Shown here: piece after piece, positions 51,486-62,955 of the stretch
How the letters are laid out: each line of letters opens with the position of its first letter
How positions within the stretch are numbered: the first letter of the stretch is position 1
Source of the DNA: Sesamum alatum
Lineage: Eukaryota > Streptophyta > Magnoliopsida > Lamiales > Pedaliaceae
Assembly (NCBI GenBank): GCA_034509735.1
Contig: JACGWO010000004.1
Span: 25,215,395-25,279,394, forward strand
DNA length: 64,000 nucleotides
Direction: 5' to 3'
Notes under the pieces: generated by a model
What the model saw: only the letters and a program-made list of their open reading frames with translations
What the model was told of the DNA's origin: nothing
The model's database searches: none
Translations under genes and position numbers: made by a program

Positions 51486-52098
51486 TCCACAATCAGAGCT
51501 ATTGTCACTACTTTCTTCACTATCTGCTACTGTCAAGTTATCCCTATCACCCCTCCATTCAACATCTGGATCAATATTTTCCATGAAAAATCCATCATCC
51601 TCATCATGGATATGTTCATCATTCATATCAACATTGTAGTCATTATCTGTATCCTCACTTCCCTCAGTCAAATGATCTCTACACACCCCCCACCCTTACA
51701 TCTAAAAAATTAGTTTATATCCCATCCATCCTAATCTTTGGTCCTCTATTTCATTCACAACATTAGAAGACGCCACCTGACTCCCCATTACATTGATGAA
51801 ATGCAATTCTCCATCCATATACAAGTTAACTTCTCTACTGTACTGAGTAGCCAAACAAAGAGAAACCAACTCTTTATCCTCATTAATCAACTCAAATCGG
51901 GTATCAACCATTTTGTAGTATCTTTTTAGCCCAACTATCCCAGCCTCATTTGTTAACTTCTGAATGTAGTCTCTAGACACAATGTTTACATCAACATGAT
52001 CAAATACAACTCTTTCCCCCCTACATATGCTGCAAATGGATCATAAAAAAATTCACCCTCATAGTGAATTCTAACAGTTACAGTAGGATCAAGTTCAT
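51486..52098 (-). pseudogene. Mutator-like transposase, N-terminal fragment (upstream half of the split gene)
   Basis: Begins after a possible 3' splice site (CAG at 52099-52101) and reads ELDPTVTVRIHYEGEF and then, after a frameshift near 52015, FDHVDVNIVSRDYIQKL, RYYKMVDTRFELINED. An acidic linker follows (DDGFFMENIDPDVEW, DSEESSDNSSDCG). This is the usual N-terminal lead of plant MULE transposases. The frame runs straight into the Ty3 target site at 51486 and resumes at 38776. A short upstream exon with an ATG at 52449 is possible but unsupported. Confidence 0.78.
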
Positions 52099-52500
52099 CT
52101 GTAAAAATAAACATATGCAAAAAAAAGAAATACGAACATAGCAGCAACATTCACAAACCACCAACAAATATAAAACTCATATAAAATAGGAAACAAACCA
52201 CCAAAAAATTAAAAAATTATATTTTTATTTGTATGGGTTTACTACACGGCACCAACAACATCACAACAAAATACTGTAAAAAAACCTTAAAAAGAAGAGA
52301 ACTCCTAAAATATACAGAACACCATGCCCAATCATTCAATATAATATACATTCACAACAACCCATCAACTGTTATATGCAATAAAAACAAAACAAACACT
52401 TGTCGTAGTATGATGGAGGGAACAAATTGTGGTCCCTAGATCGTGACATTGCTCTGGAATGTAGACATCTTCCAAGTCCACCGATTCTCTATGATCGACC

Positions 52501-52734
52501 ACTTATTCTTGCACCGAATCTCAAATTTCCAAATCGAGTATGCTGTTAATCGAGGGTTTTAGAATGGGATTTGGGGGAAAGGGGTGCTTTTTTTGTCTAA
52601 GTGTGTTAGGGATTTTGGTGAGGAAAGCCTGAATAACACTCGGGATTTAGTGGGCATGTAAGAATCTCACGTGGTAGATGATGTATTATTGACGTGGCAT
52701 TCCAGCCAAATGAATTGGCCGCTCCGACTGCACT
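52501..52734. other. Flank between MULE remnant and copia relic
   Basis: GT-rich sequence just upstream of the MULE gene (GGGATTTGGGGGAAAGGGG at 52566-52584). It could include a MULE terminal region. No ORF with a domain. Confidence 0.4.
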
Positions 52735-53409
52735 GGACAAGGCTTATAATGACCATCTTACAGAATGATCATCTCTCGCTAGATCTAAGATACAGTCTTC
52801 GTATGCACGTGACTGCTATGATTCCTCAAGTCCGAGAACTAATCCTGTACTATTGGAACCGGAAATTCCAGTCGTACCGACCAAGCCTCCAAGGCTTTCA
52901 TATGTCAATTCTAGTGAGTCAGTCGACCACCTTGTCAACTAACCCACTAAAATTGCATAGACGACCTTCATCTGTCACTGATGAAACTCGGCACTCACCC
53001 AGTGAATGCAATACTTAGTGCAAGTCTCAATAGGACACTCGAGGTCCTCGACTTGGAACATTTCAGACCAACCCTCAGAAGTTGGTTTCATAGCCTCCAT
53101 CCAATGCACAACCCAACTACATGGGTTATCCAATTGATTTTTGGGCATTTATTGTGACGTTGAAATGCCGTTCAATGTCAGTAAGCGCAACAAACGCAGT
53201 CCTAGTGATGAATACTTACTCTATTCATCAGGATAATATTGTTGTAATAAAGATTGACGAATAGTTCTCAAACCGCCAATCTAATTGGCTTTCTGATCAC
53301 CTATTCTAACAATCTCCCACTTGACCTCAAAGCCAATTACCCATGTCACTTAGAACCTTCTGAGAATGAGTAATCAGTCTTGCGGGTTTACTCTATTTTT
53401 CTGCCGATG
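52735..53409 (-). mobile_element. Copia element D, left part: 3' LTR fragment and internal end
   Basis: Reverse-complement match to the copia family of 59159 and 62956. The LTR start TGTTAGAATAGG is at 53311 reading left. It is preceded on its own strand by the polypurine tract AAGTGGGAGAT (53312-53322) and about 85 nt of internal sequence that lines up with 59045-59158. The LTR match stops near 52735, about 577 nt in, so it is truncated. At 53410 it joins the (CA)n of the plus-strand element. Confidence 0.8.
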
Positions 53410-53957
53410 TAACACACACACACACACACACACCTACTAATCTCTACACTTTAATCTCACATCTCTCTCTCTAGAATTCGTTCACCTCTCTTCTCTTCTC
53501 CAAGATTTTATTTTTATTCTTCTTGATTTATTCAAGGTAGAACATAAGAGACGTCGATAGCGTTAATCAATAGTGTGTGTCAATGTCTCTTCACCCTAAA
53601 TGATTTCTTGCTAGCACGAGACTTCATTGCTTTTCGGTGTAGCGTGTGGACGACTTAGAGGGTCTCTTCTTTGAGATCTTGGTTCAAAACGGGGAATAAT
53701 GCATGTAGCCGAACGAAGATGGCTACGAGGGGTAACGTTCTCTTTTACGTTTCTTGTTCTAAACTCTATGGCCTCCATGTTGTGCTTCCTTGAACATGAG
53801 ATACACCGAACGCCCGGGAGAATCAAGGGCAAACCCCTTGATCCGTTTATGCAAAATGCATGCTTTAAATTCTATTTAATTTATGCTTTGAAATATTATT
53901 ATGCAACCCATCGCACTTCCGCATTCGCGCTCCCTCTCCCAGGATGATCCGCTCGCA
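53410..53957 (+). repeat. 5' LTR of copia B, truncated at a CA microsatellite
   Basis: Matches the last 540 or so nt of the 3' LTR (about 60712-61251), ending CGATCCGCTCGCA-like at 53957. The match begins exactly at the (CA)n run (53410-53432); the first 1.55 kb of the LTR is missing. Confidence 0.88.
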
Positions 53958-53963
53958 TTTTAG

Positions 53964-53975
53964 TGGTATCAGAGC
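53964..53975 (+). other. Primer-binding site of copia B (tRNA-Met type)
   Basis: TGGTATCAGAGC, the standard complement to the 3' end of plant initiator tRNA-Met, seven bases after the 5' LTR. Confidence 0.95.
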
Positions 53976-56150
53976 CCGGTTCGGTGTATAGGCCTAGAAT
54001 TCTATGTGTTATATGTGTTTAAGCATGATCAACGTGTTTTAATTTACGTTTGAAGCATGTTTAGCGTAGATCTTGATTGGCGTTTAATTTTGCATAGGAT
54101 TTTGGATCTTGGATTTCTTGAATATGTGTTTACATGTTCATGAGTTGGATTTGTCTTGTGGTTCAGAAAATTGCATGAAAAAGTCGAAAAAGGGTGAAAA
54201 ACAGCGAACCGGCAGCAGCAGCAGCACGCTGGCATCGTGCACAGGGGCGCGTCTGGGCACGCATGCAGGCAGGGGCCTACGCGCGCCCGGCAACGCAGAC
54301 AGCGCGTGCTGTGTGCGCAAGCAGAGGCGCCTGCGAGCGCCTGGCCGGCCGCCGGTGCCGTTTCCATTTTTCTCGATTTTTTGGCTCATTTTTCAAAATA
54401 ATTTTTTTTCTAACTTTTTTTTATGATATTTTCTGCATTTTTCTAATCCTGTTGACTTGGGAAATTTATATTTTGAGATTTGAAATTTTTTAAAATAAAT
54501 ATTGCTTTGTTGATGAGGAAAGGGTTTCCTAACAAGATTTAATTCTTGCAATGGTTGCACCAATGATCAAAATTCAAGTGTAAAATTTCGCAATAATTTC
54601 TGCGTTTTATGATGTTGGACATCATGGTTGTTTTATAGCATGAGAATGTGTAGATCTTGACACGTATTAATATTGCATAAATGTTGGATTTTAGAATTTT
54701 TGAATATATGGATATATTCTTGAATTGATGGTTTTTGTGTTTCAGAAAATTAATTGCAAGAAAACATTAAAACATGAAAAATGGTGGCGGCCGTCAGGAA
54801 GGCCGCGCAACAGGCATTTAATTTTGGTTGAGATTGGTTATTTCCTAGAATTAATATTGTCTTGTTAATTATGGAAAACGATTTTTCAAGAAAAATCGTT
54901 GTGCATAAGTTGCACCATTATCCAATGTATGGTGTGAATATTTTACATGTAATTTCTACACTTATTTTATGGTATGGGATATTATATATGTTTGAATAGC
55001 ATGTTTTACGTGAGATGTGTATATATGTTATTTGCGTTAATTGGATTGACAAAAGATGATCACAAAGCCCCTAGACCGCATGTATGGTTTAGTTAATTTA
55101 TTTGTTGGGTTGTGGCCTGCGTGCCTCTTTGCATCTTCTTACCTCTCTCGTTTTTACCTTGAAATAATAAGGTTTTCTCTCTCCCTCCTAATATACTCCC
55201 CCAACTGCTGGTTGGGATTTCTTATTTTTATGATGTAATGAGAGTAGAATTAGTGGTGATTTTTTATTTTTGTAAATAAAAGTTGCAAGAGAATACAAGC
55301 CCAAGGTATTGGAGGCCCATGGAGGAGGCCATCGGGTGGCCCACGGAGGATCCATGGAGAAGAGGCCCGGTGTAGGGCCACGATGGAGAGCCCAAGAAGA
55401 TGAAAAAGGACTTACAAGGCCCATTACATGTAATGGGTTATTAAAATCTTGTAATAGCATAGGATCTACCCTTAGATTGAACATAGATCCACTGTAGGCT
55501 CAGTGGGTCGCATAGGTTTGGGCTTGTAATCATCCTACAGGGGCGTGTTAGGTTTTATTTTGCATGCAAAACATTTTATATGCTTTGAGTATCATATATG
55601 CTTTATGTATGTTTGCATTTATACTTAGAATATTTCTGCTGTAACGCATGCAAAACAGTTAATATGTGATGAGGTCTTGTTCTATTAAAACTCTCAACTT
55701 GGTTGGACCAAACTAAAATATTAGACCCCTAATAAATGGACTATAGCCTAAGTGGTTTGTCCAAGCCTTCCATCCATAACAAAGTGAGGAAGCTGGTCTC
55801 AGTCAATTGCGTGGTCTCACGAGTTGTGGCACGTCTTTTATCCTGAAAATAAGTTGCACGTTTGTTGTGAACGAAGTGAATAGACTCTTGTTGCCTGTCG
55901 CACGAGTTGTGGGATAACAATGAGTGCTATGATTTGGTTGATGGGTCGGGACTAACACCTGAATAACGTGATTCGCTTGGAGTCTTAAAGACCGAGTCTT
56001 AACTTAATTTAATATTACGTCATTTTGCTTATTATTTTCTGCTTTGTATATTGTGAATGTCTAAGTATCCAACAAATGCATTACTAAGAGGCTTATTAAA
56101 TGGAACCAACTACACGAATTGACTGTGAAATCTTAAGATGGTCTTAGATT
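53976..56150 (+). other. Leader of copia B with a repeated unit and GC-rich inserts
   Basis: Non-coding leader of about 2.2 kb. A unit starting GTAGATCTTGA and running through TTCAGAAAATT to TGCACCA occurs at about 54067-54650 and again at 54651-55010, diverged. Each unit contains a GC-rich stretch after an A-rich one (54200-54370 and 54785-54820). The segment 55300-55560 is full of GGCCCA words. A perfect 18-bp palindrome, CCCATTACATGTAATGGG, is at 55420-55437. ORFs in the GC-rich parts are not believed. Confidence 0.65.
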
Positions 56151-56159
56151 TCCAGAACC

Positions 56160-56925
56160 TAACTCACATGCCGGATGAGGACGTTCCTCAACCCTTGTCG
56201 AAGTGGTCAACAACTAAAGCAACGCTTGTCGTTCAAAAGTTGAAGGACGACCACCGACAAGTCCACAGCTTCGTACTAGCCTCAGTGATAAACGAAATCT
56301 AGAGCAGTACGACAAGTAGGATGATGTTGGCTCAACTATGCTTCATTTGCATAATGTCTATATGGTCCCGGACCGACATGTAGGATATAATGCAATGAAG
56401 GCATTTTTAGAGCTAAGATGACGGAAGGGATTTCTGTACAAAGAAGATGGAGTGATGATTCTATACCTACTGGAGAAACTCAAAGGACCTCCACGTCGGC
56501 CTTGAAATAGAAACGTACATTGACATGATCCTTCAGTCTCTTCATTCCTCCTAGAAACCATTTATTACCAAAATGAGCTTGAAAATGATCTTGATAGGTT
56601 GATAATTATATTAGTCAAGTACGAGGCAATGATTAAAATCTGCACCATCAGTACTAGTAGGAGAGGCTTCAACCTTTATAGCGAAAGGCAATGGTTCCAT
56701 ACGCCAAAAGAGAAAGAAGGCTAAGGTGACATCAACTATTGCACTTCGAGTACTGTTCCTATTACACCGCAAGGCGGAGGTAAAGGAAAGAATAAAAGGG
56801 TTCAGTAGTCAAGTTCATAGATTCCTAAGAACGTATGCATTTACTGTCGTAAAGAGGGCTATTGGAAAATGGAGTATCTTAAACCCCTCCCCAATGAAGG
56901 TAAAATTTGATATTGAGTATTGACA
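56160..56925 (+). pseudogene. gag remnant of copia B
   Basis: Scattered across frames are the marks of Ty1/copia gag: the VLASVINEI stretch (about 56270), TEGISVQ, a segment equivalent to the MNGLE region of the related gag at 62667, and a zinc-knuckle remnant CIYCRKEGYWKMEYLK near 56837-56884, where the final His and Cys have changed (a C-C-H-C knuckle expected). Many stops; not translatable. Confidence 0.72.
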
Positions 56926-59147
56926 TGATCACTTTACTCTGTTTGGTATTGGATACCGTTCTTGTCACAAATCTGCGGGTGGTTTGTAGAAAGTGATAAG
57001 GACTAAAAAGCCAAAAACAGTTCTAGGATTCAACAATGGCAAGGCCATTGCTGAAAAGGACTAGAGACTTGTTAGGCCTATAATCGTGATCATGTTAGGA
57101 TAGTTTATAGGAATTACGTAGCCTAGCATGATCAAAAGTATGTCTTTTTATTGGACAAAGATTTTATTTCATACATATTTGATCAACAAAATTATTGAAT
57201 ATTGATTCATGTTTGCTAGTGTTTACACGTAAATTCCTAGAACACCATCACATAAAAGGGTTTATAAATACTCAAAATTCAAATGATCTAAATGGATTAA
57301 TCAAAACTAACTTACAGATTTGGCATCCGCAACAGTTAGGACGTTTCCTCTTATTAAGGATAAGTAAATTGGAAGGTTCGATGAATCTAGAAATAGACGA
57401 TTCGAATTGACTAAATTTACAAGTCTTTTCTGAAGAAGAAAGTCCGAAAGCTCTTTATTAGACAAAGTAGGCTTGCCAAATAGTCAATTGGAAGGGATCT
57501 AGTAAGACAACTATAGGTTAATGAATACACAAGACCATGAGGGGGTTCAAAAGTCTAAAGTTCTCATAGGAGGTTTGGGAGTTAGACTTGAGGTGGTGAA
57601 CCATAAATGGTCGCAAAATTAAACCTATTTCGAGAAGATTGAAAAGGCCATGTATTTAGTGGGAGCTCTTGAGCATCTAATTGAGAATAGAATTCTCAAT
57701 GAAACGTTTCCTGTAGAGGCCAAGTATGACAGTCTTTGATAAAGGGAACGACCGAGCCTCGTTGGACAGAGGTCGATCCAAGTTTCACCAAATTGCCTCA
57801 GCCCGTATAGACGTAGAGTCGAAAATTGTCAATGTGAGGAACGTGGGATTTTGCTAGGAGTCACGCACTAGGTGCCATAGTTTGGCATGCCTGTGTCCCG
57901 ACAAAGTCCTTGAGCATGTAGGAGGATCCTACATACGTCAAGAGACTAGTGGGAGACAAATTAATTTGTACAGGTTTACGGCAAAATAATACTAATGTTG
58001 CTTCTAATCACATTTCTTACTTAAACTGATCATATTCCAGTCCCCTTAAGAACGAACCCGAATATCGTAGAATTGCAAGTGATCGGGATAAGTTCGGTCA
58101 AATTTGGATAGTGATCCAAACGACCTGTGGAATGTGATGTTGGACATCGTAGTCTAATTTATGGAGAGGAGCCGTAGAATCCGCTAGGAAATTCAAACAA
58201 GGTTTGAAAGCGCCGCACGATTGGAATAATCGTTTGACGAGCTCATACGGAGTATGACTCGATCTTGAAATGACGTAGGTGATCAGTGGGAGTAGAAATG
58301 GAGTTCCATGTGTTTAAGTGTGTAATTTCTTGTTTATCATGGATGAATTCAAGACGTTAGGAATCACTAAAACACAACTGTAGCACACAAAAATTCTCCA
58401 TGACATTTTAGGGTTCCCACATACATATCGTGAATTGAGCTCTTTGAAGACTCGGTCATGATAGACCTATGAAAAAGCTTAGATATGTAGAGGGTAAGTT
58501 ATTCAAGACTTAGTCACGGTAGATTAATGAGAGGGCTTGGATGTTGAGTATCCCCTACGTCTTAACCCTAGATAAACATGCGATATGTTTACTCGGTGCA
58601 TAGGAACCGATAGTGAGTGTGCTTCTTGCATGACTCAATAGAAATCGGTAAGGTACTGAGGGGTTGAAGACAGCAATCAAGAACAATCCTTAGTACCTGA
58701 ATAAGGACTAAAGATGTGATCTCCATGAACCGCCTGTGGAGAATCTCCTTGGAAGGCTAAAGCGATACTAGCTTCCAGAGCATAGTGAAAAACGGTTAGT
58801 CTCAAAAGTATGCACAGTCAGGCCCAACGACGATTTCATTGCATAATGGTTATGGATGAAAATCACATCCATAGATGGACGTGGTGCCTAGCACGGCCAA
58901 GCCGATGGTCGCCTAGATGGCGGACAACCAGGCTATGGCAAAAGTTTTGGCACGAGATCTCATCACAAGATCCACAAAAAATTCTTAGACAACCACCATC
59001 TCTAGGAGGCGATTGTGGGTAGAGGTAACACGGTTAGATCGTATTGCTTCGGCAAGAAATATAGCAAACTCACGAGACCTTAGTCGTTATCATCGATTAC
59101 TCATGCTCAGAGGGTTCTGAACAAAGTGGGTAATTGACTTAATGGTC
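56926..59147 (+). pseudogene. Decayed protease-integrase and pol remnant of copia B
   Basis: Starts with a diverged protease segment (near 56940-57000, where an active-site LDT-like phrase is recognisable), then a GAG-pre-integrase segment near 57310-57470, then integrase-like wording to about 57720. Beyond 57800 the sequence is too diverged and too short to hold full reverse transcriptase and RNase H. Pairwise comparison with 61252-62955 supports the same order. No functional product. Confidence 0.6.
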
Positions 59148-59158
59148 AAGTGGGAGAT
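59148..59158 (+). other. Polypurine tract of copia B
   Basis: AAGTGGGAGAT immediately before the LTR start TGTTAGAATGGG. The same tract, inverted, marks element D at 53312-53322. Confidence 0.92.
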
Positions 59159-61251
59159 TGTTAGAATGGGTGACCAGAAAGTCAATGTGGTTGGCTGCTC
59201 TGAGAACAATTCGTCGATCTTTGAACAAGTAATATGGATTGAACGTATGAGTTTGTTGTGCTTACTATTTTCATTGAACGTCGTTTCGACGTCATAACAA
59301 ACGCCCACAGACCGAACGTATGAATCTAATAAGTTGGACTGCGCATAGAATGGCAGTCATGGAACCAACTTCTATAGATAGGTCTGAAACACTCCAAATC
59401 GAGTACCTCGAGATTGGGCATCGAGAGTCCTATAATGACTTGCACTAAGGATATCATTCATAAAATGAGTATCGTGTTTCATTGGTGACAGACGTTGGAC
59501 GTCTATGCAATATTAGTGGGTTATTTGACAAGGGTAGTGTCGGCTAACTGAGGTGACTCACGGGAATCGTCATATGGAAGCCACATGGGCTTGGTCAATA
59601 TGACTGGTATTCCCGGTTTCGATAGTACAGGATTAGTCCTCAGACTTGAAGAATCACGATAGTAGCTCACATACAAAGGTTGTATCTTGGATCTGGCAAG
59701 AGGTGATCGTGTCATATGATATGGCCATCATAAGCCTTGTTCAGTATAGTCGGAGTATGTGGAGAGCATAGTGGATTTCAAGATAGGATCTGTCCCCTGT
59801 CAAAGAATATGACAACGAGATCTTCTATGCGCCTTGAGATGGTTTAGACTCTCAAAATCTATGGCCATAGCACTTGATTAAGTGGGAAAGGATTTCCTAC
59901 GTCAATCTTAGAGTTAAACCCTATCTCGAGTATTAAGCATAGACGCCTAGTCAAGGATAGGAACCGGCGCTGAATTCCATGCCCTAGACTAAAGCCGGAA
60001 GACAGGCAACAGTAGGACCGTACCTGTATGTAACAAGCGACGGTAGGACCGTACCTGTATGTAACTCGGAGCCTAAATGTTTATACCACATATTTACCTA
60101 GTCTCTAGTGCCATGGACTGTTGCTAGACGGCCCCCCACAGTGACGGACTACTTTGGTTATTATATAACAAGAAGTAGGTCCAAGTCTAGTTGAAGGTGA
60201 ACCTAAAGAGTCATACCCACTACACCAAATGTGAAAGGAATTAATTTGAAATTAATTCCGGGAGAAGATTTAATTTAATAGGATTAAATTATACTTCTTT
60301 GAGATTCAAGCCTCAATGGAATAATTGGATTAATCAGGCTTGAGTTTATAAATTAGATTTATGGATTTAATAAAGCATGGACTTTCCTTTTAATTAGATT
60401 AAAAGGGTGAATTAATTAGTAGGCTTTGAATATTAAATAAGATTTAATATAAAGTCCATTGGACCTTGGGACTATTTAATTTAGAATTAAATAGGCCCAT
60501 TCCAGAAAGCCCATCAAAAATGGATGGACGAGATTTGATCTAGAGACTGATGAGATGAAGGACCATGATTAATTTGACGTAATCAAAGCCTAGTTTGACT
60601 AGGATTTGACTAGGTCAAAATTCTAGTCAAAGTGTGCCTCTTTATAAGAGGTTGAGTAGGCATAGGAATATTTGTTTTCTATAAAAACTCAAAAAAAAAA
60701 AAAAAAAATACACACACACACACACACACCTACTAATCTCTATAATTTCATCTCACTTCTCTCTTTCTAGAATTTGTCCACCTCTCTTCTCTTCTCCAAA
60801 ATTTTACTTTTGTTCTTGATTTATTCAGGGTAGAACATAAGAGACGTCGATAGCGTTAATCGATAGCGTGTATCGATGTCTCTTCTCCCCTAGACGATTT
60901 CTTGCTAGCACGAGACTTCGTTGCTTTTTGGTGTAGCGTGTGGATGATTTAGAGGGTCTCTTCTTTGAGATCTTGGTGCAAAACGGGGAACAATGCGTGT
61001 AGCCGAACGAAGATGACTAAGAGAGGTAACGTCCTCTTTTACGTTTCTTGTTCTAAATTCTATGGCCTCCATGTAGTGTTTTCTTGAATATGAGATACAC
61101 TGAACGCTCGGGAGAATCAAGGGCACAGACCTTGATCCGTTTATGTACAATGCATGCTTTAAATTCCATTTAATTTATGCTTTGCAATTTTATTATGCAA
61201 CCCATTGCGCTTCCGCGTTCGCGATCCCTCTCCCAGGACGATCCGCTCGCA
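59159..61251 (+). repeat. 3' LTR of copia B, 2,093 bp
   Basis: Runs from TGTTAGAATGGG to CCGCTCGCA. It is long for a copia LTR. A TATA-like TTTATAAG is near 60643, followed by an A run and (CA)n near 60690-60730. A 23-nt unit starting GTAGGACCGTACCTGTATG is repeated exactly at 60012-60034 and 60043-60065. It is followed at 61252 by TTTCA and then minus-strand copia sequence. Confidence 0.9.
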
Positions 61252-62955
61252 TTTCAAGTTTGAATTTCGAGATGGATCCCACGGCTCCAAGCCATCGATT
61301 CGATCCCGATGTCCAATATTGCTTTTCATATATCCTTTGGGTCATGATCCAATTAACCGATCGGACCCATAAACCTGTACCCATTAGGTATCTAAGGTAT
61401 TCTAGTCGTCCCTAGGAGGATTGGAATATAGTCAGTGAGAAATAACCTGATGTTTACATTATTTTGCGCTAGACCTGCACAAACCAACACCGAGTCTAGT
61501 TTGTCTCCCTACTAGTCTCGTGATGTATGCAGGACCATCCCACATACTCAAGAACTTTGTAGGATACATGTTTTCCAAACCATATCCAATATGGTAACTA
61601 GATCATGACTTTAAGAAAGTGCCATGTTTCTCAATCTGGCAACTTTCAAGTCCATGTCTAGAAGGGCTAAGGTAACTTTAGCGGAACACCAACTGGACCA
61701 AGTCCAACATGGTTCACTTTCTCCCTTATGAGAGATCGTTCAACTATGGTCACTTTAGGAAAAAATCCACTGATTGAGAATTCCATTCTCATTCTGATAT
61801 TCAAGAACTCCCACTGAATACACGTCATCTTTATCTAATAAAGAAGTAACCAGTTTGATTAACCACTCCAAGTCTAATATCCCGAACCTACCAAAGGTTC
61901 TTAGACTTGTGAATCCTCTTTTGGCCTTGTGTATTCAATAACCTTACAAATATCTTTTCCAATCCAATCCAATAGACTATTGGCACTCCCACTTTGTCTA
62001 ATAAATAACTTTTAGTATTTTGCTTCTCAGAGAAGATTTGCAAGCTAGCAAACCCAAATCATCTATCGCTAAACAATTTAGATCTTCCAACTTCCTCATC
62101 CTTAACTAGAGGAAACTGACCTAGCCATGGATGTCAAATCTGTAAGTTCATCTTGATTTTATCCATTCTACTCATTTGTTTTGAGTACTCATAATCCAAT
62201 TATGGGACAATATTAAGTGGTTATGTGCCAAACCTAACAGACTAGAATCGCTATTCTTTGTCAAACAAAAGTAATTTTATTGATTAAATTATGTTATCCA
62301 CAATTATCCAACAATAAATGGAACATATTTTTATATGCTAGGTTACATAATCCCCACAGACACAATCCTAACATGATCAGTGCTAAGCCTAAATAATCCT
62401 TAGTCTTTGTAGCAACAACTTTGCCATTGCTAGACCTTAAGATCGTTTGTCTTAGTTTTACATTCCTCATCATCACCTGCAAACCACTCACAGGTTATGA
62501 ACGACTAGTATCCAGTACCAAAGAACAGAACAGTGATCATGTTGATACTCAATTCAAATGTCGCCTTCATTGGAGAGGAGATTTAGGAAACTCCCTCTTT
62601 CAATGTCCCTTTTCTCGCAATTAATGCAAACATCATTCAGAACCTCTGACTGCCGAACCCTTTTCCTCATTCAGTTGATGTTGTTTGACCCTTCTTCCTC
62701 TTCCTGCATCCGGCACCCTTGCCTTTCAATTCAAAGGTCGAAGCCTCCTCACTAGTACCGTCGGCGCAGATTTTTTCAATCGTTGCCCCGTATTGGACCA
62801 AAGTTTTTATCAACTCATGAAGTTCTTTCTCAAGCCCATTCATGTTATAGTTGACTATAAATGGGTCGAGTAAGGGGAGAAGAGACTGAAGGATCATTTC
62901 GATGTACATCTCTCTTTCAAGATCAGCTTGGAGGTCTTTGAGCATTTCCAAGAGG
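61252..62955 (-). pseudogene. Copia element D, right part: gag to integrase remnant
   Basis: Minus-strand copia internal sequence. Its best ORF (62951-62667, 94 aa) reads MEMLKDLQADLEREMYIEM, then ILQSLLPLLDPF and VNYNMNGLEKELHELIKTL and ends in a basic tail: the central gag segment of Ty1/copia. A knuckle remnant CINCEKR follows near 62600-62630, then protease and GAG-pre-integrase wording as far as 61252. It aligns with copia B from about 56450 to 58198. It is cut by LTR C on the right (62956) and by copia B on the left (61251). Confidence 0.8.

Larger units (their letters stand above)
53410..61251 (+). mobile_element. Copia-type LTR retrotransposon B, decayed, nested in element D
   Basis: Plus-strand element with a truncated 5' LTR (53410-53957), the initiator-tRNA-Met-type primer site TGGTATCAGAGC, a long leader, gag, protease and integrase remnants, polypurine tract AAGTGGGAGAT and a full 3' LTR (59159-61251). 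The LTR pair differs by roughly 8-9 sites per 100 by eye over the shared part. The wording of gag and of the protease-integrase region is Ty1/copia. No ORF is intact and the pol region is shortened, so it is an old non-autonomous relic. It interrupts the related minus-strand element D. Confidence 0.85.

Noticed and set aside
38097..52098. MULE fragments as a domesticated host gene (FAR1/FHY3- or MUSTANG-like)
   Set aside because: The frame has a stop and frameshifts, is cut by a 12.7-kb insertion and lacks the catalytic core.
54044..54493. Cys-, Ala- and Arg-rich ORFs in several frames
   Set aside because: Open because of GC-rich composition in the retrotransposon leader; all frames are open at once and none has a known motif.
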